A stretch of DNA of 64,000 bases from Seriola aureovittata. Lineage: Eukaryota; Chordata; Actinopteri; Carangiformes; Carangidae. The notes below the pieces were generated by a model. It did not search any database. It saw nothing but the letters and a program-made list of their open reading frames with translations, and was not told the DNA's origin. The position numbers and the translations under genes were made by a program. Positions 23,931 to 35,361 of this stretch are shown here, piece after piece; positions within the stretch are counted from its first letter, which is position 1, and every line of letters begins with the position of its first letter. The stretch is taken from NCBI RefSeq assembly GCF_021018895.1, contig NC_079368.1, positions 13,519,856 to 13,583,855 on the forward strand. The letters are read 5' to 3'.

Positions 23931-25850
23931 AAAAAAACGCCATTGTATAGTAACGTGAAAAAAAATTCATAAAAGCAACATTGTATAGTAAGGCTTAAAT
24001 AACGTCATAGTATAGTAAATGTCATAAAAACGCCATAAAAGTGATCTAAAAGCGACATAGTGTAATAAGGCATAAAAAATGTCATTCTACAGTATGGCAT
24101 AAAAATGTCAAAAAACATCATATTATAGTAAGGAATAAAAAAACGTCATAAAATGATATAGTATCGTAAGGCTTAAAAAATGTAATAGCATAGTAAACGT
24201 CTTAAAAACATCATAAATATGACAGTATAATGAGGCATAAAAAACATCATAGTATAGTGTGGCAAAAAAACGTCACAGTATAGTAAGACATAAAAAAGTC
24301 ATAAAAACAACATGACATAGTACGGCGTAAAAAAGGATTGAAAAAGAGTCATAAAAATTACGTAGTATAATAAGGCATAGACAATGTCATTCTACAGTAT
24401 GGAATAATAATGTAAAAAAACATCATAGTATAGTAAGGAATAAATAAAAAAATCATAAAAATGAAATAGTATAGTAAGGCTTAAAAAACGTCATAGCATA
24501 GTAAACGTCATAAAAACATCATAAAAATGACAGTACAATGAGGCATAAAAATCATCATAGTATAATAAAGCAAAAAAACGTCATAGTATAGTGAGACATA
24601 AAAAAGTCATAAAAACGACATGGAATAGTAAGGCTTAAAAAATGTAATAGCATAGTAAACGTCTTAAAAACATCATAAATATGACAGTATAATGAGGCAT
24701 AAAAAACATCATAGTATAGTGTGGCAAAAAAACGTCACAGTATAGTAAGACATAAAAAAGTCATAAAAACAACATGGAATAGTAGGCTTAAAAAAGTAAT
24801 GAAAAAGAGTCATAAAAATGATGTAGTATAGTAAGGCATAAAAAATGTCGTTCTACAGTATGGCATAAAAATGTCAAAAAACATCATAGTATAGTAAGGC
24901 AAAAAAACGCCATTGTATAGTAACGTGAAAAAAAATTCATAAAAGCAACATTGTATAGTAAGGCTTAAATAACGTCATAGTATAGTAAATGTCATAAAAA
25001 CGCCATAAAAGTGATCTAAAAGCGACATAGTGTAATAAGGCATAAAAAATGTCATTCTACAGTATGGCATAAAAATGTCAAAAAACATCATATTATAGTA
25101 AGGAATAAAAAAACGTCATAAAATGATATAGTATCGTAAGGCTTAAAAAATGTAATAGCATAGTAAACGTCTTAAAAACATCATAAATATGACAGTATAA
25201 TGAGGCATAAAAAACATCATAGTATAGTGTGGCAAAAAAACGTCACAGTATAGTAAGACATAAAAAAGTCATAAAAACAACATGACATAGTACGGCGTAA
25301 AAAAGGATTGAAAAAGAGTCATAAAAATTACGTAGTATAATAAGGCATAGACAATGTCATTCTACAGTATGGAATAATAATGTAAAAAAACATCATAGTA
25401 TAGTAAGGAATAAATAAAAAAATCATAAAAATGAAATAGTATAGTAAGGCTTAAAAAACGTCATAGCATAGTAAACGTCATAAAAACATGATAAAAATGA
25501 CAGTACAATGAGGCATAAAAATCATCATAGTATAATAAAGCAAAAAAACGTCATAGTATAGTAAGACATAAAAAAGTCATAAAAACGACATGGAATAGTA
25601 AGGCTTAAAAAATGTAATAGCATAGTAAACGTCTTAAAAACATCATAAATATGACAGTATAATGAGGCATAAAAAACATCATAGTATAGTGTGGCAAAAA
25701 AACGTCACAGTATAGTAAGACATAAAAAAGTCATAAAAACAACATGGAATAGTAGGCTTAAAAAAGTAATGAAAAAGAGTCATAAAAATGATGTAGTATA
25801 GTAAGGCATAAAAAATGTCGTTCTACAGTATGGCATAAAAATGTCAAAAA
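23892..25850 (+). repeat. 970-bp tandem duplication within the satellite
   Basis: Sequence from about 23892 recurs 970 bases later. Diagnostic strings CGCCATTGTATAGTAACG, CATGACATAGTACGGCG and AGTAGGCTTAAAAAAGTAAT lie at exactly +970. Only a handful of substitutions separate the copies, and similarity ends near 25877 where AAACGC becomes AAATGT. Confidence 0.93.
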
Positions 25851-28800
25851 ACATCATAGTATAGTAAGGCAAAAAAATGTCATTGTATAGTAAAGCATAA
25901 AAAATGTAAAAAACGTCATAGTATAGTGAGGCATAAAAAACGTCATAAAAATGACATAAAAACGACATAGTATAATAAGGCATAAAAAATGTCATTCTAC
26001 AATATGGCATAAATATGTCAAAAAAAACATCATAGTATAGTGAGGCATAAAAAACATCAGAATAGTATGGCATAGAAATATAAAAAAAACATCATAGTAT
26101 AGTAAGGTGAAAAAAAAACGTAAAAATGATATAGTATAGTAAGGCTTAAAAAACGTCATAGCATAGTAAACATCAGAAGAACATCAGAAAAATGAGCGTA
26201 CAATGAGGCATAAAAAACATCATAGTATAGTAAGGCAAAAAAATGTCATAGTACAGTAAGGCAAAAAAATTTCATAGTATAGTAAGGCTTAAAAAACGTC
26301 ATAGCATAGTAAACATCTTAAAAACATCATAAAAATGACAGTATAATGAGGCATAAAAAACATCATAGGATAGTGTGGCAAAAAACATCACAGTATAGTA
26401 AGACATAAACAAGTCATAAAAACGACATGGAATAGTAAGGCTCCAAAAACATTATAGTATAGTAAGGCAAAAAAATGTCATAGTATAGTAAGGCAAAAAA
26501 CATCATAGTGTAGTAAGGAATAAAAATGTAAAAAATCATCATAGTATAGTAGGTAATAAAAAAAAAAAACATAAAAATGATATAGTATAGAAAGGCTTAA
26601 AAAATTTCATAGCATAGTAAACATCAGAAAATCATCAGAAAAATGACCTAAAAGCGACATAGTATAATAAGGCATAAAAATGTCAAAAAACGTCATAGTA
26701 TAGTAAGGCAAAATAACGTCATAGTATAGTAAGGAATAAAAAAACATCATAAAATTATATAGTATAGTAAGGCTCAAAATACGTCATAGCATAGTAAACG
26801 TCATAAAAACATCATAAAAATGACAGTATAATGAGGCATCAAAAACATCATAGTATAGTAAGGCAAAAAAACGTCACAGTATAGTAAGACATAAAAAAAG
26901 TCATAAAAACGACATGGAATAGTAAGGCTTAAAAAACGTCATAGTATAGTGAAAATCATAAAAACGTCATAAAAATTGCCTAAAAAAGACATAGTATAAT
27001 AAGGCATAAAAATGTCAAAAAACATCATAGTATAGTAAGGCAAAAAAACGTCATAGTATAGTAAGGAATAAAAAATGTCATGGTATAATAAGGCACAAAA
27101 AATGTCATTCTACAGTATGGCATAAAAATGTCAAAAAACATCATAGTATAGTAAGGAAAAAAAACGTCATAGTATAGATAGCATAAAAATTTAAAAAACG
27201 TCCTAATATAGTGAGGCATAGAAAACGTCATAAAAATGACATAAAAACGACATAGTATAATAAGGCATAAAAAATGTCATTCTACAATATGGCATAAAAA
27301 TGTCAATAAACATCATAATATAGTAAGGAATAAAAAAAGTCATAAAAATGATGTAGTATAGTAAGGCTTAAAAAAGTCATAGTATAGTAAACATCATAAA
27401 AACATCTTAAAAATGATAGTATAATGAGGCATAAAAAACATCATAGAATAGTATGGCATAGAAATGTCAAAAAACATCATAGTATAGTAAGGTGAAAAAA
27501 AAAAACGTAAAAATGATATAGTATAGAAAGGCTTAAAAAACGTCATAGCATAGTAAACATCAGAAAAACATCAGAAAAATGACAGTACAAAGAGGCATAA
27601 AAAACATCAAAGTATAGCAAGGCTTAAAAAACGTCATAGTATAGTAAATGTCATAAAAACGTCATAAAAATGACCTAAAAGCGATATAGTATAATAAGGC
27701 ATAAAAATGTCAAAAAACATCATAGTATAGTAAGGAATGAAAAAACATCATATTATAGTAAGGCAAAAAAACGTCACAGTATAGTAAGACATAAAAAAAA
27801 GTCATAAAAACGACATGGAATAGTAAGGCTTAAAAAACGTCATAGTTTAGTGAATGTCATAAAAACGTCATACAAATGACATAAAAATGACATAGTATAA
27901 TAAGGCATAAAAAATATCATTCTACAGTATGGCATAAAAATGTCAAAAAACATCATAGTATAGTAGGGCAAAAAAACTTCATAGTATAGTAAAGCATAAA
28001 AATGTCAAAAAACGTAATTGTATAGTGAGGCACAAAAAACGTCATAAAAATGACATAAAAACAACATAGTGTAATAAGGCATAAAAAATGTCATTCTACA
28101 ATTTGGCATAAAAATGTCAAAAAACATCATATTATAGTAAGGAATAAAAAAACGTCATAAAATGATATAGTAAAGTAAGGCTTAAAAAATGTCATAGCAT
28201 AGTAAACGTCATAAAAACATCACAAAAATGACAGTATAATGAGGCATAAAAACGACATGGAATAGTAAGGCTTAAAAAACGTCAGTATAGTGAATATCAT
28301 AAAAACGTCATAAAAATGACCTAAAAACGACATATTATAATAAGGCATAAAAATTTCAAAAAACATCATAGTATAGTAAGGCAAAAAAACGTCATAGTAT
28401 CGTAAGGAATAAAAAACATCATAGTATAGTAAGGCATAAAAGATATCATCAAAACTACATAGTATAGTAAGGCTTAAAAAACGTCACAAAAACGAAATAG
28501 TATCGTTAGGCATAAAAAACGTGATAGTATAATGAGGCATAAAAAACCTCATAAAAACAAAAGTAATGCATAAAACAAAAGTCATAGAAACAACATTGTA
28601 TAGTTAGGTTTAAAAAACGTCATAGTATAGTAAATGTCATAAAAACTTCATACAAATGACATAGAAACGACATAGTATAATAAAGCAAAAAAAAATTCAT
28701 TCTACAGTATGGCATAAAAATGTCAAAAAACATGATAGTATAGTAAGGAATAAAAAAAAAATCATAAAAATGATATAGTATAGTCAGGCTTAAAAAACGT

Positions 28801-30720
28801 CATAGTATAGTAAGGCATAAAAGATATCATCAAATCTCCATACTATGAACACAAAATTTTTTTTTTCAAAAAACAACAGTATATTAAGGTATAAAAACAT
28901 CATGAAAATGACATCGTATAGTGAGGCGTAAAAGATGTCATCAAAACATCATAGTATACTGAAACATGAAAAAGTGTCATAGTATAAATGAGGCATAAAA
29001 CACGTCATAAAAACGAAAATGAAATACTTTCGTTAGGCATAAAAAACTTGATAGTATACTAAGCCATAAAAAAAACATCATAAAAACAACATTGTATAGT
29101 AAGGTGTAAAAAACATCATAAAAACATTATAGTATACTGAAGCATTAAAAAGTGTCATAGTATTATGAGGCATAAAACACGTCATAAAAACCCCATAGTA
29201 TAGTAAGGCTTAACGTGATGCATGAAAACGACAGTGTATTGCAAGGTGTAAAAAACGTTATAAAAACGACATAGTATAATAAGCCATAAAAAACGTCATC
29301 AAAACTTCATACTATAGTATACTGTAGATCGTCCTTGCTATTACCACCTGTAAGAGATGAGCTGGCTGGTCTACTGACTGCACAGGACTAAACTGATTAT
29401 AGCCTATATGTAGAAAATACCAATTATGCTGTTAACAGCAAATGGATTGAATGATTACAATAAACTCAATGTTAAAGAAATCACACCAGTTATATCTTTA
29501 TAGGTTAGTCTATATCGTTATGAAATGTGTTCTATTTACAATGTATCTTCATCATCATCACAGTGTAAAAAAAATTCCAGAACCAGATTTATTATTTATT
29601 AACAGATAACACTTGGATTGAAACAAATGTACCTCCATAGGGGAGTCAAAGAAAGGAATACTAAGCAGGACTGTGGACTAGCTGATTGTTTCATTCATGC
29701 TTCTACTTCAACACTAGTCTTTTCATGTTGTCTGCTTGTTGGAGGGCCCCATGAAGGATGGAGAGCAACTGTTTTACATGGCTGTGTGAAACTTTTGCTG
29801 AAAGAAGAGAAAGATGTGGCTTTTTATGTTCTCAAAGTATTGTGCAACGTCCCCTTGCTATAGTTACTCAGGTTCACATTCAACCACCTCTCTCTCTCTC
29901 AGACATTAACTGCAAATTCGATTAAAAGTCAAATATGGCAGCTTGAATGAGATATTTGTGTGTTACATAACACAGTCCTTGTCAGGGCACATCTATAAAG
30001 AGTCAACAGTACTGCTTTATTACTTACATAATCCTCCCTTACAATATCTAGATATATAAGATTTTAGACCAGGTCTCTGTATAGCATCTGCTATATCAGC
30101 CAAAAACTGAGAAAAACACAAGCAAGAAGCCAAAAGATATCCACACACCCAGGAAAAAAATGAAAGATACTCCCCTGGGAAATTTCCTCCTGAATGAAAC
30201 ATAATTATCCATGAATCATAACTTGTGATTCATTCCCCAACACTGACAAATAGTATTGTGCAAAAGAACTTGCAATACATTAATTGTTGACCACATTGTT
30301 TTTGTGTGAAAGTTAGGTAAGGATTTTTCAGATGGAGCTGATCAGATGGCCGAATTTACTTTTGTTGCTGTGAGTGTGAGAGTGTGTTGGCACTATGCTG
30401 CACAAAGTGGCCATTGCCTGATTATGTATTTTAGGATTATCATTAGTGTCATTATCAATAATGATTTGGTTCCTTCACAAAAACAAAGCGGAACAACCAA
30501 TCTCTGAACTGTTTCCCTGGAAAAATGGAGGCGGTACATGTTATGTAAGCCTGCATCTGGCCCGAGGAAACAAAAGGTTACCTCATGTTGAAGATTCCAA
30601 CAATGTCTTATGTGTGTGTAATATATTAGCAGATAAAAGTAGTTTATTTAAATTATTTTAATGTTTTGCAGCCACTTCTATTGTTGAAATAAGAGTTGAG
30701 GACCCAAGTGGAGTAGTTTC

Positions 30721-30722
<2 letters not shown>

Positions 30723-30774
<52 letters not shown>
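30723..30774. repeat. (TG)n microsatellite
   Basis: A pure TG run of 26 units, about 370 bases upstream of the lipocalin B start codon. Confidence 0.97.
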
Positions 30775-30775
<1 letters not shown>

Positions 30776-30844
30776 CTCTGTGCAGGGGGTGTTCACATAT
30801 TGAAAATGCAGGGGTCTTGCTATTCAGACTCTGCCAGATGGCTG

Positions 30845-30853
30845 TTATGTAAC
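30845..30853. promoter_or_regulatory. C/EBP-like site upstream of lipocalin B
   Basis: TTATGTAAC fits the C/EBP consensus and lies about 290 bases before the ATG, between two TG tracts. It is comparable with the sites upstream of lipocalin A. Function is inferred. Confidence 0.25.
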
Positions 30854-30930
30854 GTGGTAAATAGGACACAAGCCCCTGCTGACACTGGATGTGAAAAGTG
30901 AACTGCTCCTTCTTCCCTCCAGGAGAAGAG

Positions 30931-30932
<2 letters not shown>

Positions 30933-31020
<88 letters not shown>

Positions 31021-31034
31021 ATGTGTGTGTGTGT
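30933..31034. repeat. (TG)n microsatellite near the lipocalin B start
   Basis: TG repeat of about 100 bases with one CA interruption, ending 110 bases before the lipocalin B ATG. It therefore lies in the probable promoter or 5'UTR. Histidine-threonine frames through it are artefacts. Confidence 0.97.
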
Positions 31035-31144
31035 TTGGCCCAGCCCACTGTTACAGAACACTTCCTGTGGTTCCTTTGAGAAGACTGTAGCTGGCAGGAT
31101 CCCTGACATTGGTGTTGCTCTCTGGCTGCCTGCTGTCTCGAGCC

Positions 31145-33055
31145 ATGGCTGCACAGCTGGTTGTAGCTCTGCTGGCTCTCACCTCCCTGAGTGCCGCATC
31201 TGAACCGGACTGTAAAGAGCTGGTAAAGCCTCTGGTACTGGACAGCCACAGCCCCGTGAGTATCAGCGATCATTTGTTATGAGCTGGTCATATAGAGGAG
31301 GCTCTGCACTGCAGCACTGTGGGTTAATGTGCCTGAGTAGCTGAGTTTTGTCTTGGTGTTCATTTTTTGTTACAGTGAGATACACTGTGATTAAAAAGAA
31401 CAAACACATTTGGTCTGAAGAATAACTGGCACATTAATGCATCTTGTATATCAAAGCTAATGTACATTATGTACACCCTTAGCAGAAAAACAACTGTGAT
31501 GCCATGTAGAAATCTCCATTTTTATTTCAATTGCAAGATAACTATCAGTCTTCTTAAGCTAAAAAGCTATCAAGCTATAAAGCTATTAAGTCGTTGATAA
31601 AATAATCTCTGAAAAAGATCCATTAAACGTGTCCCGGAGCTTTTGATCCTTTTACATGTGATCTTCCTCAGAAAAAAGAGTTGTCATGGAATTGTATGTT
31701 TAACTTTTTGAGAATATTTTTAAGAGCTATGCAGTTTTTAACAATGACATGACAGAGCATCCTCATTATTGTATTATATTATATTATATTATAATAAAGT
31801 ATGAACACAGAAATGCAGCCCAGTGACGTCAGTGAGTTGTGTGGTTGTTGTGTGGGTGGCAGATCTATGGGAAGTGGGTGCTTCATGTGGGGTCATGGGA
31901 CCAGTCCAGCCTGAAGAACGACTTGGTGTCGGTGAACAGTTCCTGGGTGGAACTGTCAGCTTCCTCAGACAGTGGAGTCATCACCATCTACTGGGCCGAC
32001 CGCCTGTAAGGACGCTGCTGACTGCAAATGATCAGTCACGTGACCATATGTTTCGTATATCATATTGTTATTTTCCATCATTAGTAAAGTTGTCATGAAG
32101 AGTGTATTGAAAGGTTGTTGCTCCTTTTTCTCATGACAGAAATGAGGATAAATGCCTTCAGGGTGTGGCTAATGCCACCATCTCTGGAATGACCAGCCAC
32201 ACCACTTGTATGTATTTTGAAATATTCACAGTTTTTCTGTTATCTCCCCGACTCACCATCTCTCCCTCTCGCTCTCTCTCTGTCCAAGCTGTGTAATGTT
32301 ATGTGGTTGATGCATGCAGCCAAAGCACATTACAGAGGAGTGGGTGGATTTCATAACAAAACAGTCACAGAACCTTCCAAAAATATTAATATTTCATATA
32401 TTTTTGGTAGTTTTATATGGTGTTTTCTTGCGCACAGTTTCAACTAGCTGCATGAAAATATGATCTCAGCTGTTTTTAATCTTTGTTCCACAGTTAACAT
32501 TAAAGGTCACACTTCATATCATGATGGGAAGTACTATGAGACCTGCGCCGACTGCCTCCTGTCCGAAGACACCACCCTCCTCCCTGACAGCGAATCAAAG
32601 GGACGATATCTTTTTCTTTTTAGTAAGTTTATTTTTTTTTTGGGGGGGGGGGGTCAATACTATTTTTGAGATATTAGGCTACTTTGCTATTTCTCTCTGT
32701 CTTCTCTCCCCTGGCTTCCCACATCGCCTCACCATCTCACCCTCCTGTTTTATTTCTCTGGCCCTTCTTTTAAAGCACGGACCGGCAGTCTGGAGCCATC
32801 TGAATTAGAGACCTTCAAGAAGCAGGCGGAGTGTCTCAAATTCCTCCCAGAGTATCACTTTTCAGGCAGCGGTGAGTCTTCAGTTTCAGCTCTGCATCTC
32901 TCTGCCACCCAGTTCAATAATCAAATACATCATTGTGATTCTATTACTATTGTCTCATTTCAGATCTGTGTCCGGATGACAGAGAGACTTCTGCTTCACC
33001 TCCCACCGAGAATACAGAGACTGATCAAACTGATACTGAGCCTGCTGCAAAGTAA
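31145..33055 (+). CDS. lipocalin B, saxitoxin/tetrodotoxin-binding protein-like
   Basis: Six exons: 31145-31255, 31863-32005, 32140-32207, 32494-32622, 32776-32871 and 32964-33055 (212 aa), with phases 0-2-1-1-1. Exon 2 is exactly 143 bases, as in lipocalin A. The signal peptide is MAAQLVVALLALTSLSAAS, and the mature start is near EPDCKELVKPL. The GxW motif is in IYGKWVLHV. Other conserved parts are TCADCLLSED, a C-terminal helix (LETFKKQAECLKF) and DLCPDDRE. The tail is longer than in the other two copies and rich in Thr, Ser, Pro and Glu (TSASPPTENTETDQTD..), possibly O-glycosylated. Potential N-glycans are NSS and NAT. Family knowledge predicts a secreted carrier of small hydrophobic or amine ligands related to orosomucoid. 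AATAAA lies at 33325-33330. An alternative label is alpha-1-acid glycoprotein-like. Confidence 0.87.
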
Positions 33056-33330
33056 AGCAGAGCACAGAAGTGTCATAGCCCTGTGAACAGCCTCCAAACA
33101 CCCAAACAACTCCAGCTTAACATGTACTAAATAGTGTCAAAATGTGATCTGCTTGTGCACGGATGTTGTCTTGTAATAATTTTTAATATGTCGTCAAGTT
33201 GCTGTCAGCCTGCAACAAAGTGTAAGATTATATTGTTATGTTAGGTCAGTAGTTTAGTTTAGTAAATCCATTTTAAATGTCTCCTTTAATGCATCCACCA
33301 TGTTCCCACTGGTTGTGTATGGTAAATAAA

Positions 33331-34029
33331 AACAGTTCTCAGTCTCCCTCTGTACTGTCTTCCACTTGTTTATTTCTACTCTTATTCAGAAAAACTATTT
33401 GGCTCAGCACCAACATTTCTTCGTTCTTTCTCACACACAGTAAATGTTGCCAAACACTCTGCTGACCCATGTATCAAAATTATACGCTTCATTAAAATTA
33501 ATACTGCTCTTCTAAAATGCCCCACTGTTCCCAGGAACTTCAACAAAGACTGTTGTTCGGTAACGTCTCTGTTAGGGAAAGAAAGAAGACTTCCAACCTT
33601 TAAACTGTCCCCACAAAGAGCCCACACAGCCCCACAGGGAAACGACCTTCGTTCTATTGGTGAAAAGCTGCTTTGGGTTTTTTTTTTTTTTCTTAAATGT
33701 CTCATCAGTCCAAGACAAGCCGTGGCACGTTGCCTGAGTTCATTCAGGGTCAGCAGCATGGGCAACAGAAGACTGCTAAGCAGGCCATTCTGTGCTGAAT
33801 AAAAGAAATCTGCATGGCTCTGCATGGTCATTAAATAACCTTCACCGGTGCATTTGAGCATGTACAATCCCCCCTCCTCTCCCATATTAGCACTTGCACA
33901 ACAGCTTTTCTTTTTTTTCTTTTTTTTTTTTGTGAAACCCCAGGGGGAAAAGTTTTCTGTTGCAGGTTCGGCACCATCCTCTGCAGTGCAGCTGTCTCCC
34001 AGTCTCAGTCCTCATCCCTCTGTGTGACC
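33331..34029. other. intergenic, lipocalin B to lipocalin C
   Basis: Holds two homopolymeric T-rich runs (about 33678-33693 and 33908-33931) and the probable promoter of lipocalin C. A - strand open frame of 167 codons (33382-33885) shows no family signature. No TATA box was identified with confidence. Confidence 0.45.
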
Positions 34030-35361
34030 ATGGCTCTGCCTGCAGTTGTGTTTCTGTTGGCTCTCACTTCCCTCACTGCTGCATCTGCACCTGACTGTAA
34101 GGACCTGGTCAAACCTTTTATGCCAGAGGACCCCAAACAGGTAAGTTGTTCTTATGATCCCTTTTTCTTATTGATCCCAAAGATGGCTGATTTTACTGAA
34201 TGTAAAAAAAAAAAGGTATATTATCAATAAACACAATGAAATATTTGGAATATAGCTACATAAATCTTAACTGCTTACATGCAGGTGTTTGGAAAATGGG
34301 TGTATGTGATGGGAGCTGGTGACCCCAAGCAATACCACATGGCACTGGAGTCTCTGAAAAGCTCCTGGATCGACTTGTCTGCCACTTCTGACAGTCAGAC
34401 TGTGACATTAAAATGGGGAGATCACTGCTTGTAAGTTAATGAAGCAGAATCATTTGAGAAAGACTTTGTAGCACTATATTAGAATTATAAAAGTTTTTTT
34501 AATGGCATGTTAGAGTTTAACCTTGTGAAAACAAAATTGTGTCACAACAATCCTTGTTTCTCAGTAACCGGTGTATCTTGGGGGAGGTAAATGCAACAAT
34601 CTCAGGACTGGCCACCACATTCCGCAGTAAGTGAACCAAAGACAGACAAATGTAAGGCAGAGATTTATCTTTAGAAAAATGACAAAGATATCCACAACAT
34701 CAGATGTCATATAATAATCAGTCACCTTGGTTTTAAAGAAAATCTGTCAGAGCACAAAGGACATATCCTACAGACTTGCTCTGACTGCCTGCTGTGGACA
34801 GACACCTTTCGAAACGGGGATGTCACTGGTAGATACATCCTGCAGTTCAGTGAGTTTTGTCCTTATCAACACATTTGGAGTTTTAAGATATGTACAGTTC
34901 TTTTTTTAACTAAAAAAAAATTATCCCCCCTCTTTCAGCAAGGACAGGAAAAATAGATCCCAAAAATGTTGAAATTTTGAAGAAGCAAGTTGGGTGTCTG
35001 AACTTCCCGGAGAACCTCCATAGCTACGATGGCGAAACAGGTCAGTAACTAATTAGTGACCAAAGTTTTCTCAACCATTTCCTTCTTAATCTTTACTGGA
35101 TGCTACAACTTACACAACTTTCCACAAGGTGGAGATGTTGTATTGAAATGCATTATTTAAATATGATTATATATTATGTACGTTCGTTATGTTTGGAGTA
35201 ATTCAATGAAGTACTATGTGCATGGGCAGGAAATGGAGGTGGAGCCTTCAGGGAAACTGTGGTATTCACTTTGTTCTGTTCTTCTCTCAAAGATTATCTT
35301 TTTTTTGTTTTCCTGTGTTTCAGAGCTGTGTCCTGACGACAAAGAGAGTGAGCAGCAATAA
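34030..35361 (+). CDS. lipocalin C, saxitoxin/tetrodotoxin-binding protein-like
   Basis: Six exons: 34030-34140, 34285-34430, 34565-34626, 34739-34849, 34939-35040 and 35324-35361 (189 aa), with phases 0-2-1-1-1. ATG 34030 is chosen because it opens a standard signal peptide (MALPAVVFLLALTSLTAAS); the GTG two codons upstream is not a credible start. The GxW motif is in VFGKWVYVM. TCSDCLLWTD, the helix VEILKKQVGCLNF and ELCPDDKE align with the paralogues. It has one extra cysteine (GDHCLNRC) and lacks the NSSW glycosylation site of A and B (here KSSW), keeping NAT. The stop codon TAA is part of an AATAAA hexamer. The gene is convergent with f2r. A secreted ligand carrier is inferred from the family. 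Confidence 0.87.

Larger units (their letters stand above)
18525..29327 (+). repeat. large AT-rich satellite, about 10.8 kb
   Basis: The whole stretch is built from variants of a block of about 25-30 bases: AGTATAGTAAGGCATAAAAA followed by ACGTCAT or TGTCAT, mixed with AAAAATGACAT and AAAAACGACAT modules. The edges are degenerate with variable order. The centre is homogenised into a 277-bp higher-order unit and a 970-bp duplication (listed separately). No gene was found inside. Long - strand open frames (19359-19604, 25780-26073, 27025-27231) merely translate the repeat. Confidence 0.97.
29328..31144. other. intergenic stretch upstream of lipocalin B
   Basis: AT-rich and largely unique-looking. 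No exon with a lipocalin or other family signature was found on either strand; open frames at 29618-29863 and 30446-30661 are short and unrecognised. Two long (TG)n tracts lie at its right end. Confidence 0.5.

Noticed and set aside
18525..29327. CRISPR-like array or protein-coding repeats
   Set aside because: The repeats have no unique spacers of constant length and the genome is vertebrate. - strand frames (for example 25780-26073) only translate the satellite into Tyr/Phe/Met-rich repeats without conserved boundaries.
29618..30661. Possible fourth lipocalin copy left of lipocalin B
   Set aside because: No GxW motif, signal peptide or DLCPD-like tail was found in any frame.
30678..31273. 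His-Thr-rich frames of 142 and 158 codons
   Set aside because: Produced by (TG)n microsatellites antisense to the start of lipocalin B.
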